From: an uncultured Paracoccaceae bacterium
GTDB taxonomy: Bacteria > Pseudomonadota > Alphaproteobacteria > Rhodobacterales > Rhodobacteraceae
Length of the DNA: 64,000 bases
NCBI GenBank assembly: GCA_947495795.1
Contig: CANMAI010000007.1
Location: 62,001 to 126,000, forward strand
Reading direction: 5' to 3'
Part shown: one piece after another, positions 8,050-15,755 of the stretch
Position numbering within the stretch: the stretch's first letter is position 1
Layout of the letters: every line of letters begins with the position of its first letter
Notes under the pieces: generated by a model
Told to the model about the DNA's origin: nothing
What the model saw: only the letters and a program-made list of their open reading frames with translations
Database searches by the model: none
Made by a program: the position numbers and the translations under genes

Positions 8050-8592
8050 ATGTCAGAGCCTTTCAGCATCACCCATCAGGAAACCGAGGCCTCTGTCCGC
8101 GCATTTGCTCCGGCAATGAGGCAGCCCTTTTTGCGTCGCCTCGCAGCCGTGCTTATCGGCTGGGCCGGGTTCGCCGTGGCCCTTGCCTTTCTTTACGTCT
8201 GGCTTGGGCCCCTCCTTCCGCTCTACAATGAAACCCTTGTCTCCGTTCTCTTCACCGGCGCCGCGATGGGGCTCCTTGCAAGCACCTCCGGGCATGTGGC
8301 CCGCAAATGGTATGCTTGGCGCAACTATGCTTCCGATCAGGCAGCAGTTGCTGCTCAATTGGGCCCATCCAGAATGGATTTCGGCCCTGAAGGGATCAGA
8401 TGGTCCAATAGTCGGGGCTCCGGTATCATGTATTGGTGCGATGTGCAGGAGGTTAAGGAATTGCGTTCAGGCATAGCCCTCCTTGTCGGTCACCGTCGCT
8501 ATATTCCTCTTTCGGAAGAGGCCCTGCCCGAAGGCCTTTCCCGCACAGACGCTCTGGCCCACATAGCCGAATGGAGAAAGGCAACCACATGA
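8050..8592 (+). CDS. YcxB-like membrane protein, paralogue 5 of 5
   Basis: The 180-residue protein begins MSEPFSITHQETEASVRAF. Two hydrophobic segments (about residues 30-52 and 62-84) are followed by a domain with GPEGIRWSNSRGSGIMYW and the sibling ending IPLSEEALPEGLSRTDAL...WR. It closely parallels paralogue 1, so the array probably grew by repeated gene duplication and divergence. The stop overlaps the mobA ATG (ATGA), tying the array to molybdenum-cofactor synthesis. Function is unknown. Confidence 0.73.
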   Translation: MSEPFSITHQETEASVRAFAPAMRQPFLRRLAAVLIGWAGFAVALAFLYVWLGPLLPLYNETLVSVLFTGAAMGLLASTSGHVARKWYAWRNYASDQAAVAAQLGPSRMDFGPEGIRWSNSRGSGIMYWCDVQEVKELRSGIALLVGHRRYIPLSEEALPEGLSRTDALAHIAEWRKATT

Positions 8593-9197
8593 AACCCATC
8601 GGCATCATCCTCGCGGGCGGGCAGGCGACGCGGATGGGGGGCGGGGATAAATGCCTTTTGCCGCTCCACGGCCAGCCGCTCCTTGCCCACATCCTCACCC
8701 GCCTCCACCCCCAGGTCTCGTCCGTGGCCCTCAACGCCAATGGCGATCCCGCGCGTTTTGCCGATACCGGCCTCCCGGTCCTGCCGGACAGCATCGCAGG
8801 CCATCCCGGCCCCCTTGCGGGTGTCCTCGCCGGGCTGGATCACGCGGCGGAGCAGGGGGCCAACCACATCGTCACCGCCGCAGGAGATACCCCCTTCTTC
8901 CCCGAAGACCTGGTGAGCCGCCTGCTACAAGCCGCGCACATGGAAAACACCCCCCTCGCCATGGCCACCACCCCGGCGGAGGATCGCCCCTTTCACCGCC
9001 ACCCCACCTTCGGCCTCTGGCCTGTGTCGCTGCGCGAAGACCTCCGCCAGGCCCTGACCGACGGCACCCGCAAGATCATCGCCTGGACGGAACCCCACGG
9101 CTGCGCCAAGGCAACTTTCCCGGAAACACCGGACCCCTTCTTCAACATCAACACGCCAGAGGATCTCTCAAAGGCGCAGGCCAGAGGCCAGAACTGA
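8589..9197 (+). CDS. mobA: Molybdenum cofactor guanylyltransferase MobA
   Basis: MobA joins GMP from GTP to molybdopterin-Mo to give the guanine dinucleotide cofactor used by formate dehydrogenases and related enzymes. The 202-residue product starts at ATG 8589, preceded by GGAGAAAGG. It shows the nucleotidyltransferase motif LAGGQATRMGGGDK at residues 8-21, HPGPLAGVLAGLD in the middle, AAGDTPFFPEDLV around the metal-binding Asp, and FFNINTPEDL near the end. Length is normal. It is the last gene of the fdhD-YcxB array operon; its usual partner mobB lies 2.5 kb further on, beyond an inserted island. Confidence 0.94.
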   Translation: MKPIGIILAGGQATRMGGGDKCLLPLHGQPLLAHILTRLHPQVSSVALNANGDPARFADTGLPVLPDSIAGHPGPLAGVLAGLDHAAEQGANHIVTAAGDTPFFPEDLVSRLLQAAHMENTPLAMATTPAEDRPFHRHPTFGLWPVSLREDLRQALTDGTRKIIAWTEPHGCAKATFPETPDPFFNINTPEDLSKAQARGQN

Positions 9198-9199
9198 CG

Positions 9200-9220
9200 C
9201 CTCCCTTCAAAAAAGGGAGG
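9200..9220 (+). terminator. Hairpin after mobA, possible terminator
   Basis: CCTCCCTT (9200-9207) pairs with AAGGGAGG (9213-9220) around a CAAAA loop, three bases after the mobA stop. No T-run follows, so termination strength is doubtful. Confidence 0.5.
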
Positions 9221-9325
9221 ATTACCGTCGCACTTTCTGCGGAGTATAGTTTTTAACCGTTGAGCCAGCACGCCGTATAAAGCGCTTTCGTCGAGAGTTT
9301 CAGGGGCAATTTGTTTCAAGGGCAA
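9218..9325 (-). pseudogene. Decayed copy A of the small cysteine-rich gene at 11307-11576
   Basis: On the minus strand this stretch reads TLDESALYGVLAQRLKTILRRKC. This aligns with VDAYLVDAVLRGVLAQRLEIMRC of the gene at 11307-11576 and with copy B at 10827-11078. Only the VLAQRL core and about 20 flanking residues survive, and the cysteine pairs are lost. It marks the mobA-side edge of the AT-rich island. Confidence 0.55.
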
Positions 9326-9425
9326 GTTCGGGTATGATTGCCTGCACTTTTACTATTTCCAAAGGAAAATCTAGACGCAAAGGGGAGTTAACAATGAATT
9401 GCAGCGGATCCAGATGAGAAAGTAG

Positions 9426-9803
9426 ATGAAAGCCAAGTATCGCTCGGATTTTGATTTTGATGGACTCGTCATTTTTTCATCTCGTTGTGGAGAATTAGCT
9501 GTCGTATGGAAAAGTAGTGCGCAGCCTGCTCACGGCTCTACATACGATCTTGAGATTGATATCGAAAACTTTGACATAAAGATCCGACCGGAGTCCCTAA
9601 ATACGATCTTCTTGAGAGATGGGCGGCAGGTTTTTTTGGGTGAAATAGAATCAATTGATGAAGATGAAGTAGCCTGCGTAAGGATTGCTCAAGATTTCAT
9701 CCTACTTGTGAAATTGCCAGGGGCTGCTGTTCCTGTAGGTAGTTTAGTTGACTTGTCTGTTGGCTTTAGAGACGTTGAAATTTTTTGCATTGGATCAGTT
9801 TAA
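9426..9803 (+). CDS. Hypothetical protein in AT-rich island, possibly immunity-like
   Basis: The 125-residue product is acidic and rich in predicted beta-strands (for example HGSTYDLEIDIENFDIKIRP), with no signal peptide, membrane segment or recognised motif. GATGAGAAAG lies upstream of the ATG. Base composition is clearly more AT-rich than the flanking mobA and mobB, suggesting transfer. Small acidic soluble proteins beside toxin fragments are often immunity proteins, but that is only a contextual guess; the family is not recognised. Confidence 0.5.
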   Translation: MKAKYRSDFDFDGLVIFSSRCGELAVVWKSSAQPAHGSTYDLEIDIENFDIKIRPESLNTIFLRDGRQVFLGEIESIDEDEVACVRIAQDFILLVKLPGAAVPVGSLVDLSVGFRDVEIFCIGSV

Positions 9804-9958
9804 AATCTAGCGGCGTAGGGCCAGATTCTCGAGCTTTCGAAGACGGCGATGCGTTTACAGAGAATCTCAAGTCTTCTGAGGCGTTTCAGAATATCGAGAA
9901 CGCTGCGCGCAGAAGTTTGGTGAAGGTGGCGACGATGGTCTTTAGCTGGAGTTTTTGA
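9803..9958 (+). pseudogene. Short in-frame remnant, possible toxin-associated coding debris
   Basis: Immediately after the 9426-9803 gene, in another frame, about 51 codons read KSSGVGPDSRAFEDGDAF...FQNIENAARRSLVKV before a stop at 9956-9958. It has no start codon and looks like ordinary coding sequence in composition. I interpret it as the leftover of a larger protein, perhaps the pre-toxin part of a polymorphic toxin. This is a weak inference. Confidence 0.3.
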
Positions 9959-10194
9959 TGGGAGCTTTAAGTTTACTCAGATGGTCGGTAAGCCTTGAAT
10001 TGAATTCGTGCGTTTATTTTATTTTGTTTTCTGCAGTGAGTTTTTCTATTTTTTGATTTTCAGCGTATTTCCGCAAATCAGTTAATTGACTTTTTGGGTT
10101 TCCTAATTATTTTATTTCCGATTAGATTAATTGTTGTACAAGCTGTTTTTCCTGTACTGAGACTTAGCGATAAAATCTATCGTATCGAGTATGT
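9959..10194. other. AT-rich non-coding stretch
   Basis: This is the lowest-GC part of the window, with repeated TTTTATTTT-type runs. No gene or repeat was recognised. It probably contains the promoter for the 10195 gene pair. Confidence 0.45.
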
Positions 10195-10485
10195 ATGGAT
10201 AATATGCGGTCTGTACCTTATGGTTTCCATCACTTTTTTGATCAGAGTTTGAGCGCTTTAGACACGTGGATTGTAGTTTTTCGGAAAGGAGTCAATCGTT
10301 ACACGCTTGAAACTTGGGCGCGTCAAGCCTACCAATACGGTTCAATTTCTAGACGAAAACAAGGTTGGTCGTTTACTTGGTCTGCACGCGGAGCCGTTGG
10401 ACGAGATGTCAATGGCAATAGAACCCGCACTCTGATGCTGCATGTCGACCACTACGGAAATGTGGGTACAATGTATCCTCTATGA
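10195..10485 (+). CDS. Hypothetical protein, candidate small toxin domain
   Basis: The 96-residue product starts MDNMRSVPYGFHHFFDQSLS. It is basic and aromatic-rich, with a second half containing ISRRKQGWSFTWSARGAVGR and ending HVDHYGNVGTMYPL. Size, charge and AT-rich codon use resemble an orphan C-terminal toxin domain of a contact-dependent or type VI effector, and the His/Arg-rich end could be nuclease-like. No family was recognised. The stop overlaps the ATG of the following acidic gene by four bases, the usual layout of a toxin and its immunity gene. The function is inference. Confidence 0.45.
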   Translation: MDNMRSVPYGFHHFFDQSLSALDTWIVVFRKGVNRYTLETWARQAYQYGSISRRKQGWSFTWSARGAVGRDVNGNRTRTLMLHVDHYGNVGTMYPL

Positions 10486-10730
10486 ACATGCGAGAAACAG
10501 CATTGGAGAGTGTTGGCTTTGAAATACAAGCTCACAAATCTGTGGACAATTTTTTAGATTTTCTAGACAGGGGTTTTCGCGATTACGGAACATCTGAGTT
10601 TTCCTCGAATATTCTATGGTATCGCTTCGATGAAGGAGGGAAGGATATATACATTTCTGACTATATGAACAGATTTGAGGATGTCTATTTTGAATTTTCG
10701 GATTTTGTACGAATATGCAAAAAAATCTGA
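10482..10730 (+). CDS. Hypothetical small acidic protein, candidate immunity partner
   Basis: The 82-residue product begins MNMRETALESVGFEIQAHKS. It is acidic (many D and E) with several aromatic residues, as in NRFEDVYFEFSDFVRI. It has no membrane segment or recognised domain. The ATG overlaps the stop of the basic 10195-10485 gene (ATGA), so the two are translated together. The opposite charge and coupling suit an immunity protein or antitoxin for that product. Not recognised by family. Confidence 0.45.
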   Translation: MNMRETALESVGFEIQAHKSVDNFLDFLDRGFRDYGTSEFSSNILWYRFDEGGKDIYISDYMNRFEDVYFEFSDFVRICKKI

Positions 10731-10826
10731 TATTACGAAGTAAAATTTTTAACTTTCCTTTGAACTATCCATTCTGTATTGAATAAACGTTCGGATTGAA
10801 CAATTTGAATAATACAATTTCAGGTG

Positions 10827-11078
10827 CTAGTTTTTAGAGAATTCAAGAGTTGGCATTTGGATATTTCGAATTGATAATGCCGGACGTGTTAATGCCTTTC
10901 TGGATCCCAGAAATCCACCCGATCCCTCGCACGCGATACTTGCCTCAAACTCCGCTCCACTGTATTCCGCGCACCGCACGACTTTCAGCCTTTGTGCCAG
11001 CACGCTGCGCAAAGTGGTGTTCGCCAGATCAGCGCTTGCCCCGAGTTTATATAATCGTAGGTTCGGTGCGGGGCTCAC
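10827..11078 (-). pseudogene. Decayed copy B of the small cysteine-rich gene at 11307-11576
   Basis: The frame reads LRLYKLGASADLANTTLRSVLAQRLKVVRC and continues with SIACEGS. This lines up with LRLLDLGVDAYLVDAVLRGVLAQRLEIMRC...CAECGVT of the intact gene. The first CxxC pair has degenerated (CAEYSG instead of CGICSG) and the N-terminal third is missing. With copy A it brackets the AT-rich island. The rest of 10731-11306 holds no other gene that I can support. Confidence 0.6.
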
Positions 11079-11278
11079 AGGTAGGTGTCAGTATTGGAAA
11101 GACTTCTGACCAGGTTCATCTTGGGCGAGAACTGGGCGCTCTCCTTCGCAAAACGCCCGAGAGTCAAAGTAGCGAAGCCGCTTACCTCCAAACGCGTCCA
11201 CGGACAAGCGTAGTCAATTCCATAACCTTATCCCTTTACCCCTCTCCCACAATCCCAAGCTTCCGAACACCCTGCACT

Positions 11279-11301
11279 ACCGAACCCATACCAAACCCAG
11301 C
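11279..11301. repeat. Dispersed 11-bp iterated motif, copy 1
   Basis: The sequence ACCGAACCCATACCAAACCC followed by AGC contains two units of the CC(A/G)AACCC(A/G)TA pattern. The same element occurs at 28426-28446, 36791-36825 and 57423-57448, always between genes. Confidence 0.65.
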
Positions 11302-11306
11302 CCGCC

Positions 11307-11576
11307 TCAGCGGTTGGCGACCCACAAGTCCATCCTCAGCCTACGCTCCGTCACCCCGCATTCGGCGCAGGTTTCGCACCCCGTGCCGCTACATATCCCG
11401 CAGCGCATAATTTCCAGCCGTTGCGCCAGCACACCGCGCAAGACGGCATCCACCAGATAGGCATCCACACCGAGATCCAGCAGCCGTAGCCGGGCCTCTT
11501 CGGCAGAATTCACGTGCAGCGTGGAAAGCACGGGCCGCGGCCGACAGGGGCAGCGTGGCAGGTCATCTCTGTCCAT
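11307..11576 (-). CDS. Small cysteine-rich (probable zinc-binding) protein
   Basis: The 89-residue product starts MDRDDLPRCPCRPRP. After a helical middle (EEARLRLLDLGVDAYLVDAVLRGVLAQRL) it has RCGICSGTGCETCAEC, a run of CxxC-type pairs that could bind zinc. The family is not recognised. It lies just upstream of and divergent from mobB. Two degenerate copies of its central part lie at 9218-9325 and 10827-11078, so this gene seems to have been duplicated when the island formed. Its role is unknown. Confidence 0.5.
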   Translation of the reverse strand: MDRDDLPRCPCRPRPVLSTLHVNSAEEARLRLLDLGVDAYLVDAVLRGVLAQRLEIMRCGICSGTGCETCAECGVTERRLRMDLWVANR

Positions 11577-11661
11577 AGAAATCCCACTGCCCTCAACATG
11601 TTAAGTCCAACGCTCACAAATGCCCTTGCGCCCGCCGCCGCCTCTCCCCAAAGTCGCGGTC

Positions 11662-12153
11662 ATGAGACTCTATGGCATCACTGGCTGGAAGGATCAGGGC
11701 AAGACCACACTCGTCACCTCCCTTGTTCAGCACTTCACTGCGCAGGGCTTGAAGGTGTCCACCATCAAGCATGCCCACCACGCCTTCGATATCGATCATC
11801 CCGGGCGGGATAGCCACCGCCACCGCGAGGCCGGAGCCTCCGAAGTGATCCTCGCCAGCCGCAAGCGCTTTGCCCTGATGCACGAACTCCGCGATGAAGC
11901 GGAGTGGGAGCTGCCCGAACTTCTCACCAAGCTCGCCCCCGTTGATCTCGTGTTGATCGAAGGTTTCAAGGATACACCCCATCCCAAGATAGAGGTCTAC
12001 CGCGAGGATAAGGGCCGCCCGCCCCTCGCGCTCGAATACGATAGCATCCGTGCCGTGGCCGGGGCAGCTCCCGGGCACACGCTTACCCAGCCCGTCTTCC
12101 CGCTGGATCATATTACCGCTATCGCCGATTTCATCCTGGAAGACACCATCTGA
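11662..12153 (+). CDS. mobB: Molybdopterin-guanine dinucleotide biosynthesis adaptor MobB
   Basis: MobB is a GTP-binding P-loop protein that helps MobA attach GMP to the molybdenum cofactor. The 163-residue product begins MRLYGITGWKDQGKTTLV, with the P-loop GWKDQGKT at residues 8-15. It contains STIKHAHHAFDIDHPGRDS, the histidine-rich switch stretch typical of MobB, and LVLIEGFKDTPHPKIEVYR around residues 97-115. ATG 11662 is chosen over 11620 because MobB homology starts there. It has been separated from mobA by the 9.2-11.6 kb island. Confidence 0.93.
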   Translation: MRLYGITGWKDQGKTTLVTSLVQHFTAQGLKVSTIKHAHHAFDIDHPGRDSHRHREAGASEVILASRKRFALMHELRDEAEWELPELLTKLAPVDLVLIEGFKDTPHPKIEVYREDKGRPPLALEYDSIRAVAGAAPGHTLTQPVFPLDHITAIADFILEDTI

Positions 12154-12311
12154 AACGCCTCATCTTTAGGCAGACATCTCGGCAACGCGCATAAGCATTG
12201 GCGCGCGGCAGCGCTTTGCGTTTCAACAGCACGTCAAAACGCTTTACGGTCCGTGTCACCGTTGCGTCAAAGGCGAAACGCTTCAGGCAGAGATTGGACC
12301 ACATCAGCAAT

Positions 12312-13751
12312 ATGAGCAGTACCCTCCCTCTCCCCTGCAGTGCCAGCGCTTCTCCGGCTGCCGATCACCCGGGCGATTGCCCCGACAAGCGCGGCACGCT
12401 TGTGGCGACGGTTCTTGGGTCCAGTCTTGCATTTATAGTGGGCTCGATCATCAATGTGGCCTTGCCGCAGATGCAGGCAGATTTTGATGTCGGGCCAACA
12501 GGTGTCCAGTGGATTGTGAATGCCTATCTGCTGCCACTTGGGGCTTTTGTGCTCATCGGCGGGGCGCTGGGCGATCATTATGGGCGCAAGCGCATTTTCC
12601 TGCTTGGTTTGGCTGTCTTCGCTATCGCATGTGTCATCTGCGCGGTGGCATGGTCTTTTCCTATCTTTTTGGCCGGGCGCGTATTGGAAGGCATTGGTGC
12701 TGCCATGCTTGCACCGACATCACTGGCGATCATCGCAGACGGATTTTCGGGGAAAGAACGCGGTACAGCAATCGGCACTTGGGCGGCTGCCGGCGCTGCG
12801 GCGGGTGCGCTTGCGCCATTGGCGGGCGGGGTGATCGTCGATATGGCAGGATGGCGCTGGGCCTTTGTTGCTGTGGTCCCGATCTCAATCTACGCTCTGG
12901 TTATCGCCCGCCGGTCCGTGCGGGAAAGCCGTGCCAACACAGAGCAAACGGCCCCGCTGGATTGGTTGGGGGCGGCACTGTCCGGCATGGGGCTGCTTGC
13001 GTTGATCTGGGCGCTGATTGCCCTTCCCGAAAGGGGGATGACATCCGGTGTCGCGCTGGCCTTCGGGATCGGGCTTGCCCTCGTTACCGCGTTCCTGAAG
13101 ATCGAGGCAAAGCTCGGCGAACGCGCGATGACTCCCCTTTTCCTGTTCGCCAACGCTACGTTTTCCGGCCTCTCGCTTCTCACGTTTTTTCTTTATGGGG
13201 CGTTGGGCGGGCTGTTGGTCTTGCTTCCATATGTGTTGATCGAGGATCTTGGCTACAGCGCCACGGCGGCAGGGGCTGCGATCCTGCCGTTTCCTCTGAT
13301 CATGGGGCTTCTGTCGCGCAGTGTTGGCGGTGTGATGACCGAAAAATTCGGAACAAAGACGCTTCTGGTGACCGGATCGACCCTTGTCGGAATTGGATTC
13401 CTGCTATTTTCTCAAGCGCCTTCAGAAGAGCTCGCCTATTGGGCCCATATCTTTCCTGCGTTGTTTTTCCTGGCCTTTGGCATGGCGGCTTCCGTAGCGC
13501 CGCTGACAACGGCCGTGCTGGAAAGCGCGGGTGATAAATTCACTGGCGTGGCGTCCGGTGTGAACAACGCGATCTCGCGTATTGCGGGGTTGGTCGCAAC
13601 CGCCCTGCTTGGGCTCGTCCTGATTGGATCGGCAGATGATCTTATCGCCGGATTTGCCGCATCAGCATGGGCAGGTGTCGCTCTTTCAATCATGAGCGCT
13701 GCCGCAGCATTGTGGCTTATTGAAACGCCGCCGAAAGGGCGAGCCACGTGA
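12312..13751 (+). CDS. MFS drug/metabolite exporter, DHA2 (EmrB/QacA) family
   Basis: This is a proton-driven inner-membrane exporter of the 14-helix DHA2 group. The 479-residue product starts MSSTLPLPCSASA at ATG 12312; upstream in-frame codons to 12198 look non-coding. About 14 hydrophobic segments are visible. The DHA motifs NVALPQMQADFDVGPTGVQW after TM1, GALGDHYGRKRIF in the TM2-TM3 loop (motif A), and the TM5 motif near GAAAGALAPLAGG are present. The stop overlaps the GTG of the following SDR gene, suggesting that the two act together. The substrate is unknown. Confidence 0.88.
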   Translation: MSSTLPLPCSASASPAADHPGDCPDKRGTLVATVLGSSLAFIVGSIINVALPQMQADFDVGPTGVQWIVNAYLLPLGAFVLIGGALGDHYGRKRIFLLGLAVFAIACVICAVAWSFPIFLAGRVLEGIGAAMLAPTSLAIIADGFSGKERGTAIGTWAAAGAAAGALAPLAGGVIVDMAGWRWAFVAVVPISIYALVIARRSVRESRANTEQTAPLDWLGAALSGMGLLALIWALIALPERGMTSGVALAFGIGLALVTAFLKIEAKLGERAMTPLFLFANATFSGLSLLTFFLYGALGGLLVLLPYVLIEDLGYSATAAGAAILPFPLIMGLLSRSVGGVMTEKFGTKTLLVTGSTLVGIGFLLFSQAPSEELAYWAHIFPALFFLAFGMAASVAPLTTAVLESAGDKFTGVASGVNNAISRIAGLVATALLGLVLIGSADDLIAGFAASAWAGVALSIMSAAAALWLIETPPKGRAT

Positions 13752-14491
13752 CGAAGAACCCGTTCACGCTTCAAGGAAAATCCCTGCTGATCGTCGGTGC
13801 GTCATCTGGTATCGGGGCTGCAACCGCTGCACTTGGCTCAGAAATGGGTGCACATGTGATCCTTGCCAGTCGAACAATGGATCGCCTGGAAAAGGTACGG
13901 GCAGGGTTGGCGCGGCCGGATAATGCGCGGTCCGTAGCGATGGATTACCTCGATCCGGCATCTGTCATTCAGGCCTTGGCGGATATGGGCACCATTGATC
14001 ATGTCATGATCTCCGCAGTGGCGGATGAGAACAAGAAGCGCGGCGCTTTTCTGGAGCTGTCCGATGAGACGATGCGCTCCTCCTTCGACAAGTTCTGGGG
14101 CCAGATCAATGTGGCCCGCGCAGCGGTTCCTAAGATGTCCGAGCAGGGCTCGATAACGCTACTGTCCTCGATCGCGGCCCTTTCGCCCACGGGGCCTGAA
14201 TCCGGACTTTCCGTGATGAACGGTGTCCAGGCGGCAATTGTTCAGACCGGGCGCTCGCTGGCCCGGGAGCTGTCACCGCGCCGCGTCAATATCATCGCAC
14301 CCGGCGTTATTCTCACCAATGTCTGGACAGAAGCAGAGCGCGAAAATCTTGCCAACTGGATGCAGGCGGAGCTTCCGGTGAAGTCGCGCGGCGAACCTGA
14401 ACATGTGGCCACTGCTGCCATCAGCCTGATGGTCAATTCCTATGTCACGGGTGCTTTGCTAACAGTCGATGGCGGTTTGCACCTTCAATGA
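13748..14491 (+). CDS. SDR-fold protein lacking the catalytic Tyr and Lys
   Basis: The 247-residue protein has a clear short-chain dehydrogenase fold. It has a cofactor loop GASSGIG (residues 17-23), the strand LLSSIAAL with the usual catalytic Ser (140/141), IAPGVILTNVW, and a C-terminal YVTGALLTVDGG. At the YxxxK position, fixed by the following RSLARELS helix, it reads MNGVQ (157-161), so Tyr is Met and Lys is Gln. It therefore probably lacks normal oxidoreductase chemistry. It starts at GTG 13748, overlapping the MFS stop. A structural, regulatory or altered catalytic role is possible. Confidence 0.82.
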   Translation: MTKNPFTLQGKSLLIVGASSGIGAATAALGSEMGAHVILASRTMDRLEKVRAGLARPDNARSVAMDYLDPASVIQALADMGTIDHVMISAVADENKKRGAFLELSDETMRSSFDKFWGQINVARAAVPKMSEQGSITLLSSIAALSPTGPESGLSVMNGVQAAIVQTGRSLARELSPRRVNIIAPGVILTNVWTEAERENLANWMQAELPVKSRGEPEHVATAAISLMVNSYVTGALLTVDGGLHLQ

Positions 14492-14647
14492 GAAGGTGAT
14501 GGTCAAAAACCAGTCACGAGAACCGGCGGCATCCGCAAGCAGATCTCCGCTTCGCATTCCGAACAAGAGGTCAGTAATGCAGAGCGTCGGGTCAAATCCG
14601 CCCAGTAAGCTGTATGATTCAGAAGGAATGCAAAGCACCATGAGCGC

Positions 14648-15712
14648 ATGACAGTTTACCTTAATTCCTCAAGCCACGGCCTCCCGTCCTCTAACACCAT
14701 GGCCCGGATGCAAAAGCATCTGGCGCGGGAGGCGGAGATCGGCCCTTTCGCGGCCTTCGAAGAGGTGGAGCCGGAATATACCCACGTGCGCCATCTCGCA
14801 GCCCGGCTGATCGGTGCTGAGCCTGAGGATATCGGCTTCGGCACCACCACCTTCGCTACGTGGCTCCCCATCGCGGCCAGTCTCTCCATCCGGTCCCGGC
14901 GCATCCTCGTCGCACCCCATGAGTGGGGAGACAACCTGCGCATGCTCCACGCAATGGCCGCCAATGCGGGCGCCACTCTTGAAATTCTGCCACCTCTCGA
15001 TCTCCAGAAGCCCGATCTCACCTCATGGGTGGCACGAATTGACGAAGACGTTGCCGCAATATTCACGCCGATGGTCACCAGTGCCCACGGGCACCGCTAC
15101 CCGGTGGAGGCTATAGGCGCGCTCCCCCGCCCCGATACCTGCGCCTTCATCGTAGATGCGGCCCAAGCCCTCGGTCAGACGCCCATCGACGTGAAAGCTA
15201 TCAACTGCACCGGCCTCACCGCCACCTGTCGCAAATGGCTGCGCGGCCCCCGCGGCACAGCTATTTTCTGGCTGGCAAGGGGTGGGTCGGCCACACCCGC
15301 GCTGGAGCCTTTCGATGCGAATGTAGCTCTTCGCCTCGGGCTTGGCACCACGCTAAGGGATACGCTGGAGGCGGGCGTTTCCGATATCGCCCTCAGGATC
15401 ACAGCCCTCCGGGATCTGGCTTATCGCGGCCTCATGGAACTCGATCACCCCGCCCTGTCCATCCACCGGCCTCAAACCGGGGCGCTTTCGATCAGCTTGC
15501 CCACGACCATGGTGGAAGATCTGCGCAGTCATCTGGCCGCAAACGGCATCACTGCCAAGTTCCCCGGCCTTTCCCATGACGAACCCAATGCGCCGGAGAT
15601 CGGGCAGGGCCGCGCCGTCCTTCGCATCACGCCGAATGTCTACAACACAGAAGCGGAAATTGCGGCCCTTCTGGCGGCTGTGAAGGCCGCGCCAATAGGG
15701 GGGAAGGTATGA
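14648..15712 (+). CDS. Class-V aminotransferase-fold PLP enzyme
   Basis: This is a pyridoxal-phosphate enzyme of the aminotransferase class V / cysteine desulfurase superfamily, 354 residues long. The cofactor residues are visible: Asp170 and Gln173 in IVDAAQALG, and the Schiff-base Lys196 in CRKWLRGPRG. The C-terminal domain includes RITPNVYNTEAEIAALL. There is no desulfurase-type active-site cysteine loop that I can identify, so an aminotransferase, lyase (EgtE-like) or epimerase role is as likely. It stands 156 bp after the SDR gene on the same strand. The substrate is not assignable from sequence. Confidence 0.8.
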   Translation: MTVYLNSSSHGLPSSNTMARMQKHLAREAEIGPFAAFEEVEPEYTHVRHLAARLIGAEPEDIGFGTTTFATWLPIAASLSIRSRRILVAPHEWGDNLRMLHAMAANAGATLEILPPLDLQKPDLTSWVARIDEDVAAIFTPMVTSAHGHRYPVEAIGALPRPDTCAFIVDAAQALGQTPIDVKAINCTGLTATCRKWLRGPRGTAIFWLARGGSATPALEPFDANVALRLGLGTTLRDTLEAGVSDIALRITALRDLAYRGLMELDHPALSIHRPQTGALSISLPTTMVEDLRSHLAANGITAKFPGLSHDEPNAPEIGQGRAVLRITPNVYNTEAEIAALLAAVKAAPIGGKV

Positions 15713-15755
15713 AAGGGCTTAAGCGCGCCAGGTAGCATTCAGAAATGCTCTTTTG

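Noticed and set aside
9198-11640. Insertion sequence or integrase-driven island
   Set aside because: No transposase, integrase, tRNA attachment site or clean terminal inverted repeats were seen; recombination between repeated gene fragments explains it better.
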